A stretch of DNA of 64,000 nucleotides from Bacillus albus (GCF_001884185.1 NZ_MAOE01000077.1:1-64000); one strand, 5' to 3'; counted from the stretch's first letter, positions 47,353-57,130 are shown. The notes: generated from the letters alone by a model not told the origin. A program made the numbers and translations.

Positions 47353-47735
47353 GAATGGGATTGTATTATAACATCATCGAAAGGGCTGTTTTTTCCTTTA
47401 GATAAAGGGAGTTTTTGCTGTGTTGTAAAATTTGAGATTGTGAGATTATATAGAAGACATATGTGAGTTAATAGAACCCCTAATTCTTTACTCACTTCTT
47501 CCCGCATAAACATCCCTCATGAAATATCATGGGGGATGTTTTATTTTGTTCATTATACCTTATATAGCTTATAGTAGAAGAGAGAAGGTGAGTAAATGTG
47601 AATGGAGAACTTAGGATGAAGTGAATAACTTACGTTTCTATGGTGCTCCATCTTGGCAGGATAAAGACGTTGCTGGTTCTGTAAATGTAGGATTAGGATT
47701 AACTATTAATGCTATAGTAATAGTTAATTGTTAAC
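47352..47735 (+). repeat. Lysin 3'-end repeat, copy H
   Basis: Full core and hairpin (catccctcatgaaatatcatgggggatg, T-run) followed by amidase tail remnants: NNLRFYGAPSWQDKDVAGSV then NVGLGLTINAIV. It lies 40 kb from copies A-C and 185 bp before the large secreted protein gene. Confidence 0.65.
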
Positions 47736-47919
47736 CATAATATAAATATGTGAATTAGAAAAGGTATTTCTAAGTTTAGGAAATCCTTTTTTGTTAGTGG
47801 GACCCCATTTAACAATACAAAATACTCCCTTTAAAAACAGAATTTTCATTATTTATATTCCGAAATATTTAGTGTTTAATATAGCTTGTTATAAAAATAT
47901 TTGGTAAATGGAGGAGAAA

Positions 47920-50166
47920 ATGAAGATGAAATATAAAAAAGTTGGAATTGGAAAAAAGGTAATTCCTGTAACAGCAGCACTAGGTATTCTTTTTTCTGTG
48001 GCCCCTATTGCAGAACATAAGGCTAGCGCAGGTATAGCTACTATACTTGATGTGGGGATTACCTCATTAGGTATAGTGAAAGACATCTATCAATCACTTG
48101 GGATAGAGGTAGGAGATCCTGACTTAAAAGATTATACTGGTCCCTATGCAGAAAATATATCGTACAGAGCTCCTAATTTTAAATCAGGTGAATTTAGTAT
48201 CTCTGTACATCATACAAAAAATGATTTGAATTTTACTAAACAGATTAAAGTACTCTATCCAAATGGAAAAAGTGAGATTCATAATTTAAAATCGGGGCAG
48301 CAGCTTAAGATTACTGAGGCTGGTACAATCGTAGATTTAAATCCTGGGGCAGCATCTGTTGCAGAACATGATCTTCTTTATATCACACAATCGCAATTAG
48401 ATGAAGGGAAAACTGGAGTTGCCCTTAACCAAGTGAAGACTATATATGTCGAAAAAACATCGGGGCAAAATAGGATTCTTGTTCACAACTTTTATAAGAA
48501 AAAATATGGAGCAAATTCTCTTGATGGATTTAAAGGTTTATTGACAGATCTCTTTTCTCATTTAACAGAGGAAGAAAAAAAGGTAGCAACCTTAACTTCA
48601 TGTCCAGTATCTAGAGAAACTCTTTCTAATTATGTTATGAATAATTCTGATGCTCTTGCAGATTTTAATAACAGATTAGGGCATATATTAGGAAATGCTG
48701 ATCAAATTCTAGATACAACTCTTGCAATCCCAGATTTTACTTTAAATTGGGGGAGGAATTATCAAATTATTCCATATAAAAAAGGGACCAATAAAGTAAT
48801 ACTAAAATCAGGCTCAAAATTCCTTTCAGGAAAAGAAGGAGATCCACTTAAATATTCGAATACGATTGGTGATGATGAAGTATTTGAGTTTGTTTTAATT
48901 GATCAAAAATCTTCGGATAATAAAATTCAATTCCGTTTGAATAACAAGAATGGAGTAAGTTTGGCTGGTAATGCGACCACTCGGAAATTTGGTACGGATA
49001 ATAATTTGAAATCTGAAATTCGTTTCCCTAACAAAAGCAATAATGAAATTCACAATTGGCTAAGAAATTGGCATCCTAACAAGTTAAATGAGAAACAAAT
49101 TTATGAAGGAGTAAGGTTCGAATACAATAGTGAAGAACGAGAGTATAAGAGGGCATATGATTCTTCTGGTAATTTGATAAAGAATAGTTGGGTAAATAGT
49201 AATGAAGGTTATAGTTATGCAAATTCTTCAGGAGTTTTCCTAAAAGGCTGGCAAGAGATTGAGGGAAATACGTATTATTTTGCTGGCTGGTATAGAACAG
49301 CAGTTGTAGATGGAGATAATACAGAAATTGATGGTAAGCGTTATTATTTTGATAGTTCTGGTGTTTTACAACGTTCATCATGGAAAAAAGAATATGGAAA
49401 ATGGCATTATTATGATGAATTTGGGGTTCAATTTACGGATGGCCTACGAGAAATTAATGGTAATATTTATTATCTTGATGGTTATGGTGCCGCAAGTGGA
49501 AATAAACAACTAGCAGATCAACGAGTTATTCTTCAATTTTCAGATAAAGGTATACTTGAAAGAGCTACTGATTTAACTGGAAAAGAACTAACTACACCTA
49601 AAACTGTTACTCTTGACGGAAAACAATTAACTTTTGAGAAAAACGGTGTTATTAGAAAACCAGGGTTGACTGGAAAGAGAGCTTATCCTCAACCAGATGG
49701 AACTGAGAAAAATGCAATACATTATTATAGTGTAAAAGACGGGGCACATTATACTGGGTTTAAAACAATTAATGAAAAAAAATATTACTTTAAAGATGGG
49801 GCAAACTATACTTTCGATGGTTATCAGCAAATTGATGGTAAGCGTTACTATTTTACTAATGACGGTGAAGCCAAGCTAACAGGGTTTGATACAGTGGATG
49901 GCAAGAAATACTATTATGATGATAAAGGTGTAAAGAAAACAGGATGGCAAGAAATAGATGGGAAATGGTATTACTTCAAGGATTCTGGAGAAGCTGCAGT
50001 AGGATGGTTCCAAGGTCCTTACGAAACTACCATCCATGGGTATGGATACTTTTGGTATTATGGCAAAGACGATGGGTCAATTTATCAGGATGTTACCGTT
50101 AAATTACAAGGCTCAGATGGGTTTGAAAAGGAATATACATTTGACAGTCATGGTCACAAAAGGTAA
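47920..50166 (+). CDS. Large secreted protein with C-terminal cell-wall-binding repeats
   Basis: 748 residues from ATG 47920, five bases after GGAGG (an ATG overlapping that site at 47908 is less likely). Signal peptide ends near HKASA-G. Residues about 40-290 match no family I know and include a helical part (TEEEKKVATLTSCPVSRETL). About 290-400 looks like a beta-trefoil lectin-type domain (NKVILKSGSKFLSGKEG, QFRLNNKNGVSLAGN). From about 425 onward CW_binding_1 repeats follow (GWQEIEGNTYYFAG, IDGKRYYF, GWQEIDGKWYYFKDSG). This plan (effector-like N-terminus, sugar-binding middle, wall-binding tail) suggests a surface or released toxin, adhesin or enzyme. No catalytic motif recognised. Confidence 0.7.
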   Translation: MKMKYKKVGIGKKVIPVTAALGILFSVAPIAEHKASAGIATILDVGITSLGIVKDIYQSLGIEVGDPDLKDYTGPYAENISYRAPNFKSGEFSISVHHTKNDLNFTKQIKVLYPNGKSEIHNLKSGQQLKITEAGTIVDLNPGAASVAEHDLLYITQSQLDEGKTGVALNQVKTIYVEKTSGQNRILVHNFYKKKYGANSLDGFKGLLTDLFSHLTEEEKKVATLTSCPVSRETLSNYVMNNSDALADFNNRLGHILGNADQILDTTLAIPDFTLNWGRNYQIIPYKKGTNKVILKSGSKFLSGKEGDPLKYSNTIGDDEVFEFVLIDQKSSDNKIQFRLNNKNGVSLAGNATTRKFGTDNNLKSEIRFPNKSNNEIHNWLRNWHPNKLNEKQIYEGVRFEYNSEEREYKRAYDSSGNLIKNSWVNSNEGYSYANSSGVFLKGWQEIEGNTYYFAGWYRTAVVDGDNTEIDGKRYYFDSSGVLQRSSWKKEYGKWHYYDEFGVQFTDGLREINGNIYYLDGYGAASGNKQLADQRVILQFSDKGILERATDLTGKELTTPKTVTLDGKQLTFEKNGVIRKPGLTGKRAYPQPDGTEKNAIHYYSVKDGAHYTGFKTINEKKYYFKDGANYTFDGYQQIDGKRYYFTNDGEAKLTGFDTVDGKKYYYDDKGVKKTGWQEIDGKWYYFKDSGEAAVGWFQGPYETTIHGYGYFWYYGKDDGSIYQDVTVKLQGSDGFEKEYTFDSHGHKR

Positions 50167-50203
50167 TTAATAATTTAAAAAGTGATATTTTTATGATGAA
50201 ATC

Positions 50204-50350
50204 GTGAATACTCCGGAAGCATTAGAAATTTTAGGTTGTTCACGACAAAATCTAAATGAAATGGTGCAGAAAGAAAAAGTGAAACCGATTAAAGAAATGT
50301 CACGAGATCGGTTTCACTTCAAAGAAGATATATTAAAAAGTAAAGAGTAA
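50204..50350 (+). CDS. Small HTH protein, excisionase-like
   Basis: 48 residues from GTG: TPEALEILGCSRQNLNEMVQ, then EMSRDRFHFKEDILK, a MerR/excisionase-type single HTH with a wing. Weak ribosome site, so it may be the remnant of a longer protein. Followed by a terminator. Possibly left from an integrated element. Confidence 0.5.
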   Translation: MNTPEALEILGCSRQNLNEMVQKEKVKPIKEMSRDRFHFKEDILKSKE

Positions 50351-50355
50351 ATGAG

Positions 50356-50383
50356 AAAGTAACCCATAATTCAGGGTTACTTT
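50356..50383 (+). terminator. Terminator
   Basis: aaagtaaccc / gggttacttt with T-run. A further agagatcat/atgttctct hairpin lies at 50438-50467. Confidence 0.8.
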
Positions 50384-50733
50384 TTAATTTTATATCAACG
50401 GATTCTTCTTTACAGGAATTTATAAAACCTCATTAAAAAAAAGAGATCATTTATGTTCTCTTTTTTAGGAGAGTGATAGTTTTTTACAATTATAGTATTA
50501 AAGAAATATCCTTAGTTAGAGAAGGAAAGTGTTTTTACCTTCTTAGTTAGGAATATTAAGGGTATCAAATATACATAATAAAATTTTTTTGGATTAAAAG
50601 GTGATAAAGTACAGTTGATAAAGGGAAATAAAGTAGTGATCGTTTTATTTTCGGAGCGATATAATTTAAATTAATATTTTTAATTTTTATTTGTATGTAT
50701 TAAATAATATTTTTAAATGAAACGGAGTATAGG
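50384..50733. other. Upstream region of the cysteine operon
   Basis: AT-rich; contains the second hairpin noted above and presumably the operon promoter. Confidence 0.45.
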
Positions 50734-51300
50734 ATGTTGGATAGTCAAACTACTAGTAGAGAATTCATGGAGTTTATTGAACGAGTAACTTTAGTTGTCG
50801 AACAAATGAAACCTAATTTTCTTAATGAATTAGAAGATCTTCTAAGAAAACTGGTTCAAACGGACTCTTGGCTAATGATTAAGAATCTAGTACCTGATAA
50901 TAATAGTTATGCACGTTATTCCTTACATCATGATTCATTAAATCGATTTGAAGTACTTGCTTTAGTCTGGAAGAATGGTCAAAAAACGCAATTACACGAT
51001 CATGATGGTACTTGGGGATTAGAAGGGGTTTTATCTGGTCAGATACAGGTTCACAATTTTAAACAAACAAAAAAAATAGCTGATAATGTTTTTGAATTGC
51101 AACATACCGAAAGTGTAACTTTAGGAAGAGGAGAAACAGATCGAATCCTTCCACCAACGGATTGTCACATCATTGAGGTGGATAAACAAGATATTGCTAT
51201 TACAGTACATGTTTATGGTAAAAAATTGGAGTGTTTTAAAGTATTCGAACATACTGGTGAATATAATATTTATAAATCTAAAAAACATAATATAAAATAA
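50734..51300 (+). CDS. Cysteine dioxygenase-type cupin
   Basis: 188 residues, CDO family. Fe-binding His88 and His90 (QLHDHDGTWG) and His145 (TDCHIIEVD) occupy the expected cupin positions. Such enzymes oxidise cysteine to cysteine sulfinate; bacterial relatives may use 3-mercaptopropionate. It lies 48 bp before cysK, so the pair probably balances cysteine synthesis and oxidation in one transcript. Confidence 0.85.
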   Translation: MLDSQTTSREFMEFIERVTLVVEQMKPNFLNELEDLLRKLVQTDSWLMIKNLVPDNNSYARYSLHHDSLNRFEVLALVWKNGQKTQLHDHDGTWGLEGVLSGQIQVHNFKQTKKIADNVFELQHTESVTLGRGETDRILPPTDCHIIEVDKQDIAITVHVYGKKLECFKVFEHTGEYNIYKSKKHNIK

Positions 51301-51348
51301 AGTTTATTATACAATTATATATAATATTTACTATGAGGAGTGTTAACG

Positions 51349-52275
51349 ATGTATGTGGCAAAATCAATTTTAGAGTTAATTGGAAAAACACCTATTGTAA
51401 AATTAAATCATATTATAGAAAAAGAAGGTGCGGAAATATACCTTAAAATAGAATATATGAACCCTGGTGGTAGTGTAAAAGACCGAATGGCCCTTGCTAT
51501 GATTGAAAATGCTGAGAAAAAAGGGTTATTACAATACACGGATACAATTATCGAGCCTACAAGTGGAAATACTGGTATTGGTTTAGCGATGATCGCAGCT
51601 GCAAAAGGTTATCGTGTAATTATTGTGATGCCGGAAACAATGAGTATGGAACGTAGAAATTTATTACGCGCGTATGGTGCTGATATAGTATTAACTCCAG
51701 GGGCAGAAGGAATGGGCGGAGCTATTCGTAAAGCAACGGAATTGGCCCAGGAATATGGTTACTTCATGCCACAGCAATTTCAAAATCCGGCAAATCCAGA
51801 AATTCATCGTTTGACCACAGGTCCAGAAATTGTCGAACAAATGGGAGATCAATTAGATGTATTTATCGCTGGAATTGGGACTGGTGGAACAATCACAGGC
51901 GTTGGTGAAGTATTAAAAGAGAAATATAAAGACATTCAAATTTATGCGGTTGAACCTACAGATTCCCCAGTGTTATCAGGTGGAAAACCAGGTCCGCATA
52001 AGATTCAAGGTATTGGGGCTGGATTTGTTCCAGAAACATTGAATGTAGAAATTTATGATGAAGTTATTCAAGTGAAAGCAGAACAAGCATTTGAATATGC
52101 AAGAAGAGTAGCCCGTGAAGAAGGAATTTTAGTTGGGATTTCCTCGGGTGCTGCCATTTATGCTGCGACAGAAGTTGCGAAAAAACTTGATAAAGGGAAA
52201 AAGATACTTGTGATTATTCCAAGTAATGGTGAGCGTTACTTAAGCACCCCGTTATGGACGTTTAGTCAAGAATAA
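51349..52275 (+). CDS. cysK: Cysteine synthase (O-acetylserine sulfhydrylase)
   Basis: 308 residues from ATG 51349, eight bases after aggag. PLP Lys44 in [12 protein letters not shown], substrate loop [10 protein letters not shown], phosphate loop [11 protein letters not shown], and SSGAA. Joins O-acetylserine and sulfide to give cysteine. The start [20 protein letters not shown] is typical. A degraded copy of its 3' end lies at 44503. Confidence 0.93.
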   Translation: MYVAKSILELIGKTPIVKLNHIIEKEGAEIYLKIEYMNPGGSVKDRMALAMIENAEKKGLLQYTDTIIEPTSGNTGIGLAMIAAAKGYRVIIVMPETMSMERRNLLRAYGADIVLTPGAEGMGGAIRKATELAQEYGYFMPQQFQNPANPEIHRLTTGPEIVEQMGDQLDVFIAGIGTGGTITGVGEVLKEKYKDIQIYAVEPTDSPVLSGGKPGPHKIQGIGAGFVPETLNVEIYDEVIQVKAEQAFEYARRVAREEGILVGISSGAAIYAATEVAKKLDKGKKILVIIPSNGERYLSTPLWTFSQE

Positions 52276-52290
52276 TTTAATAATAACTAT

Positions 52291-52322
52291 AAGACGGAGT
52301 TAGATTGAAGACTTCGTCTTTT
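52291..52322 (+). terminator. Terminator after cysK
   Basis: aagacgga / ttcgtctt followed by T-run. Confidence 0.75.
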
Positions 52323-52406
52323 TGGTGTATCAGGAATAAATGGTTTGAATTCCTTTTTTTTCGGAATGTATATTCGTTTTTCTGTATAATGGCTTTATCA
52401 GTGGTC

Positions 52407-52430
52407 ACCATACATCACCATCAAGCTAAT
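52407..52430 (+). mobile_element. Orphan IS231-like end
   Basis: accatacatcaccatcaagc then taat, matching left ends at 1433 and 38778. No partner end found nearby. Confidence 0.35.
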
Positions 52431-52455
52431 ATTTTTAATTATCCCTATAACGATA

Positions 52456-52497
52456 AAAAAGAACCGAGATTCTTAATTTAGAATCTCGGTTCTTTTT
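52456..52497. terminator. Strong hairpin, bidirectional
   Basis: aaaaagaaccgagattct and its perfect complement around a six-base loop. Confidence 0.85.
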
Positions 52498-52834
52498 AGG
52501 TGAGTGAATAATTAGGTTGTAAATTTATTTAATACTTACTCTAAAAAGTATAGCATAATATCAATCAAATGATTTGGAGTTTTTTCCTCTTAACAAAGGG
52601 ATTTTTTATTAAGTTACAAAATCAAGTTTTGTGAGAAGATAAAGGTGACAGATGATTAACTGATATTATTTTTAATGTATTTAATCTGACCATACACTTT
52701 TTTCCTTGTTAGATATAGTGAATGGATTATTTTTTAATTAAATTGTGTCTCATATAATTTACTTTAGAACATTTATCGACAGTAAAACACGAAATAATAA
52801 CAAATTCATATATTGTGGAGAGGAATAGACTAAT

Positions 52835-53296
52835 ATGAAAAAAGTGGCAATAGCTATCGTTATAGCAATAATATTACCAATTAATACCTTTGCAAATACA
52901 GGTAACAAAAATGAAATTTCCAAAGAGAAGCTAATGTATTTCAAATCAATTAATCCGAGTATTACAAACTTAGAAATAAATTCGCTGATGGAACACAGGA
53001 AACAGTTAGATGAATTATATAAACAAATAGATAAATTAGAAAAAGATTATGGAACCCTTGTTGATTATGAAAAAGAGCAAAATAAAGAACCGAAAAGGTT
53101 AGCAGACTTAACAGAAAAGCAGCTTGAAAATTACTTTAAGTTAAGTGATAAAATTTGGAAAAAAGAGTTGGAGTTTTTAGATGCTCAGTATAAATTTGGC
53201 CTTATAAAAAAAGATATCTATATAGTTGATAAAGAACTTATTGAAGATTTAAGAGATAAAGAGTTAATAAAAAGAGTTGCATTAACTAATCGCTAG
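52835..53296 (+). CDS. Secreted coiled-coil protein, possibly truncated
   Basis: 153 residues. Signal peptide 1-20 (MKKVAIAIVIAIILPINTFA-N). The mature part is highly charged and helical (MEHRKQLDELYKQIDKLEKD), likely a coiled coil. After the stop another frame stays open for about 55 codons (SKSHLGIELTKWSVGNN), so a single shift near 53290 may have shortened it. The PagR-like gene follows. Family not recognised. Confidence 0.65.
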   Translation: MKKVAIAIVIAIILPINTFANTGNKNEISKEKLMYFKSINPSITNLEINSLMEHRKQLDELYKQIDKLEKDYGTLVDYEKEQNKEPKRLADLTEKQLENYFKLSDKIWKKELEFLDAQYKFGLIKKDIYIVDKELIEDLRDKELIKRVALTNR

Positions 53297-53459
53297 TTGC
53301 TGCTTCAAAAAGTCACTTAGGTATAGAATTAACTAAATGGTCTGTCGGAAATAATCCGAATAGTAAGTACACAAATAACACAGATTTAAATTATAAATTT
53401 GAGCGTATAGCTAGAAAACAAATAATATTAAGACAAAGAGTAAGGGAAGAGGAATTACT

Positions 53460-53759
53460 ATGACAATAATTACGAATCATGAAATAGAGTACATGAATTT
53501 TGAGGAAAAGGTTGAACTTTTAAAAATAATGGGCCACCCTACGCGTTTAAAGATAATTAATGAACTTTATAAACATAAGGTGTTAAATGTAACACAACTA
53601 ACTCAAATCTTAAAACTCCCACAATCAACTGTATCCCAGCACCTAGGTAAAATGAAAGGGAAAATTTTAAAAGGGGATCGAAAAGGTCTAGAGATATACT
53701 ACAGTATTAATAACCCAAGAGTCAAAAAAATTATTGCGTTGTTAATTCCTATCCAATAG
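53460..53759 (+). CDS. PagR-type ArsR repressor
   Basis: 99 residues, the same length as B. anthracis PagR, and close throughout: HEIEYMNFEEKVELLKIMGH, RLKIINELYKHKVLNVTQL, ILKLPQSTVSQHLGKM, KGLEIYYSINNP and the ending PIQ. It is a winged-HTH dimer without metal-binding Cys. PagR on pXO1 is co-transcribed with the protective-antigen gene and represses it and chromosomal S-layer genes. Here no toxin gene is present; upstream is the coiled-coil protein. Ribosome site gagga. Confidence 0.9.
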   Translation: MTIITNHEIEYMNFEEKVELLKIMGHPTRLKIINELYKHKVLNVTQLTQILKLPQSTVSQHLGKMKGKILKGDRKGLEIYYSINNPRVKKIIALLIPIQ

Positions 53760-54400
53760 ATTCTTTATTACTACATCCTATTCTCACGAATTAAAGTAAA
53801 AATAAACTATATATTCTATAACAAACAAAGGCTTATATTTTGATTTAAAGTATCTGAGTGAAAAAGTAGTGATAACCTTAAAAAAGCACTCTTTATAGCG
53901 TCTTTTTTATTTTTTAAGATGGTTTAGATAAAAAAAGATATCTTTTAGGCACTTTTTTGAATAATCTTCATGATTACAGGAAATTAAATAATGAGGGTAT
54001 TATAATGTATACTAACACCGACTTATTAAGAATAATAAATAAATCGGTGTTTTAATTAGTGTACATAATGAAAACTATAGAAAGTTATGAGCAAGAAACG
54101 ATAAATTGTTACTAATAGAAATGTTGTAGGTACTTTCATGTGAAATTTTAATTTGAAAATAGTTAAGCTATATGATTCAGATGGACAATATACAATTAAA
54201 TCAACTCGTTGCATAAATAGTTCATATAAAATAATTGATAGTATTAAGGAGATTGTTTCTTGTATTTTTTTTGAAATTCCTGTTATTAAATTGTTGAATA
54301 CTTGTGGGTGTAATATAAGGCTACTTTATTTTGAAAGAAATCTTTTAAAATGGCCATAATGTAAATAATAATTAGAAAGAAATTTAAGAAGGTGAGTACA
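53760..54400. other. Intergenic region
   Basis: 640 bp. A hairpin (aacaccgactta / taaatcggtgtt, about 54016-54053) with T-run. A 68-codon open frame from TTG 54153 has no ribosome site or recognisable content, so I leave it uncalled. Confidence 0.45.
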
Positions 54401-57130
54401 TTGCTCAAACATTCGCATTTTCAATTTATCTTATTAACAATAGCACTTATATTCTATATAAGCTTTTGTCTTATATTTATATATATTTTTCCAAATCATT
54501 ATTTTGTATCTGATTTCAATATAAGATTATCATCTTTAGTTGTTGAAACTATTGTATTTATCTCGTTGCTTTACTCATTATTATCCAGAAAAATTAACTT
54601 AGGAGTCTTCTGGGTGTGTATTATCTTTGCAATAGGGTGTTTCTTGATAGGGAATTTCATATCTGCTTTTCAAGTACTTAATGTAGAATTACCAATACAA
54701 AACTTTATTATTTCTGATGTATTTTTATTGTTTTTCTTATTCTTCTTTCTTTTTGCGTTCTTTTATAAAATCATTATGGAATGTAACAAGTGGGAAAAAG
54801 CGTATTTACTTTGCGATTTATGTATTGTTGTTACCGCTATTTTTACATTAGAGTGGTACCTATATAATAAACCTTCTGTAAATATCTTATTCTTATCAAT
54901 TGGAGATGTTTTTCTTTCATTTATTTTTCCTATTATAGATTTATTACTTCTTTTAGTAGGAGTTAGCCTAATATTTCGGCCAGCCATTTTTAATGCGAAA
55001 AGTAAATTATATATCTTTATCGTAGTATTAACTGGATTGGCTATTACGGACTACTTATATTTCTATTTACAAGATGATTTATCAAATCGTTCAGTCCTAT
55101 TACTAAGGTGTTTGTATAGGGTTTTCCTATTATTTATCGCCATTGCTGCTACAATCCCTAAGAATGTATCTTCTAAAAGAAATTATTTTATTATTGATCC
55201 GATATTTGGAAAGAAGCTTCTTGTCATATTTCCTTATCTTGCAGTTACAATCTTAATTGCGTTTACTCTTAAAGAGAAAACTTCCTCGGCTACACTGATT
55301 ACTGGGAATTGTATTGCATTTGTATTTGTATTGATTCGTCATACTATCGTACGAATGCAAAACAGAGATTTAACTGAAACATTAAAAGTGTTTAATAACC
55401 AATTAGAACAAAAAGTATCTCAAAGAACTGCTGATTTAATAAATAAATCTAATGATTTGGTGAAAAACCAAGAAAAATTCAAGTCTTTATATGAGTATCA
55501 TCCAGATCCTATTTTGACTATTGATTCAAACGGCACGGTGTTAAATATAAACCAGGCTGGAAGCATGTTATTAGAAAAAAACGGTGCTGAATTAATAGGT
55601 AAAGAATGTTTCTCGATTTTTTTAGATGAAGATAGATTTGAATTTGAGGCAGCTTTACAGGAAGGTAAACGATGCAGTTCAGCTTCGTTACAATTGCGTG
55701 TGAAAAATAATAATGAGAAGGATATACATTTTTGGTACGTAACCATTGTTCCTATTATAATAGAAGGACAAACCTTTGGGAGTTATGTAATGGTAAAAGA
55801 CATAACAAAGCTGAAGCAACAACAGGTAGAAATACAATATTTAGCATTCCATGATACAGTAACGGAGATTGGGAATCGGATATTCTTCCAAAAAGAATTA
55901 GGAAAATACATTGAGCATGCACATGAAACGCAGGATGACTTTGGACTCTTGTATATAGATTTAAATCGTTTTAAGACCATTAATGATACACTTGGTCATC
56001 CAATTGGTGACAGTGTTTTAAAAGAAGTTGCCAAACGTTTTAGGGCATGCTTGTCACCTGATATTCCTCTAGCGAGAATTGGGGGAGATGAGTTTGCAAT
56101 CATAGTCAATAACCACACAGAGAAACAGCTACTGGATTTATGTGAAACTCTATTTCGTATAACTGAAGAGCCATTTGTAGTAAATCAACACAGCTTTTAT
56201 TTATCTCTTAGTATAGGGATAGCGGTATATCCATTTGGAGGAACAAATTCCACGACACTTTTACAATGTGCTGATATTGCTATGTATAGTGCAAAGGAAA
56301 AAGGTAACAATGCTGTTTGTATATATGACGAGTCATTATCTCAAAAAATAATCCGTCGATTACGATTAGAACAGGATTTACCAAATGCAATTGAAAATAA
56401 TGAGTTGTTTTTATTGTATCAACCACAAATTGATAGTAAGGCAGGTAAAGTTATTGGTGCAGAGGCTTTAATACGTTGGCAACATCCACAGCTGGGGCTG
56501 ATTTCACCTTTTGAGTTTATACCTATCGCGGAAGAAACATCGCAGATTATTTCAATTGGGAAATGGACGTTACAGGAAGCGTGTCGAGAATTGAAAAAAT
56601 GGCATTCTGCGGGCTATTCAGATCTAAAAATGGGAATAAATTTATCAGCTATAGAGTTTGAACAGAAAGACTTTGTTCAAACAGTTTTATCTACTATTGA
56701 AAAAATAGGGATACCAGCCGGTTCGATTGATTTAGAATTAACAGAGCGAATAGCAATGGTAGATGAAAAAGAAACGCTATTAAAGTTAAAAGCATTAAAA
56801 TCATATGGTGTACATTTATCAATTGATGATTTTGGCACAGGATATTCTTCATTAGCATATCTTCCTTTGTATCCAATTGATACTTTGAAAATTCCAAGGG
56901 AATTTGTTAATAGAATCGGGACTTCTACTGATGGAAATGAAATTATTTATACCATTATTTCATTGGCTCATACTTTAAACATGAAAGTAATCGCAGAAGG
57001 GGTAGAGACCAAGGAACAATTAGAAGTATTACAACGAAATGCATGCCATCTAATTCAAGGCTATTACTACAGTAAACCTGTAAATGAAGATGAATTTAGT
57101 AATTTTTTAAGTACGATGCAAAATAAATAA
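54401..57130 (+). CDS. Membrane-bound PAS-GGDEF-EAL cyclic-di-GMP protein
   Basis: 909 residues from TTG 54401 (aaggtg seven bases before; GTG 54392 overlaps that site). About eight to nine N-terminal helices (1-325), then a coiled linker, a PAS domain (about 365-480), a GGDEF domain with intact RIGGDEF near 566, and an EAL domain with EALIRWQHP near 690, ELTER and DDFGTGYSSL. Both catalytic motifs look complete, so it could make or degrade c-di-GMP; in such hybrids one activity usually dominates. It may link a membrane signal to EPS or motility. No operon partner. Confidence 0.92.
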   Translation: MLKHSHFQFILLTIALIFYISFCLIFIYIFPNHYFVSDFNIRLSSLVVETIVFISLLYSLLSRKINLGVFWVCIIFAIGCFLIGNFISAFQVLNVELPIQNFIISDVFLLFFLFFFLFAFFYKIIMECNKWEKAYLLCDLCIVVTAIFTLEWYLYNKPSVNILFLSIGDVFLSFIFPIIDLLLLLVGVSLIFRPAIFNAKSKLYIFIVVLTGLAITDYLYFYLQDDLSNRSVLLLRCLYRVFLLFIAIAATIPKNVSSKRNYFIIDPIFGKKLLVIFPYLAVTILIAFTLKEKTSSATLITGNCIAFVFVLIRHTIVRMQNRDLTETLKVFNNQLEQKVSQRTADLINKSNDLVKNQEKFKSLYEYHPDPILTIDSNGTVLNINQAGSMLLEKNGAELIGKECFSIFLDEDRFEFEAALQEGKRCSSASLQLRVKNNNEKDIHFWYVTIVPIIIEGQTFGSYVMVKDITKLKQQQVEIQYLAFHDTVTEIGNRIFFQKELGKYIEHAHETQDDFGLLYIDLNRFKTINDTLGHPIGDSVLKEVAKRFRACLSPDIPLARIGGDEFAIIVNNHTEKQLLDLCETLFRITEEPFVVNQHSFYLSLSIGIAVYPFGGTNSTTLLQCADIAMYSAKEKGNNAVCIYDESLSQKIIRRLRLEQDLPNAIENNELFLLYQPQIDSKAGKVIGAEALIRWQHPQLGLISPFEFIPIAEETSQIISIGKWTLQEACRELKKWHSAGYSDLKMGINLSAIEFEQKDFVQTVLSTIEKIGIPAGSIDLELTERIAMVDEKETLLKLKALKSYGVHLSIDDFGTGYSSLAYLPLYPIDTLKIPREFVNRIGTSTDGNEIIYTIISLAHTLNMKVIAEGVETKEQLEVLQRNACHLIQGYYYSKPVNEDEFSNFLSTMQNK

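Noticed and set aside
7808-47735. Assigning the repeat core to the published bcr1 family
   Set aside because: The size and host fit, but I cannot recall the bcr1 sequence well enough to claim identity.
54153-54359. 68-codon ORF before the GGDEF-EAL gene
   Set aside because: TTG start without ribosome site, Ile/Cys-rich chance-like composition, no recognisable family.
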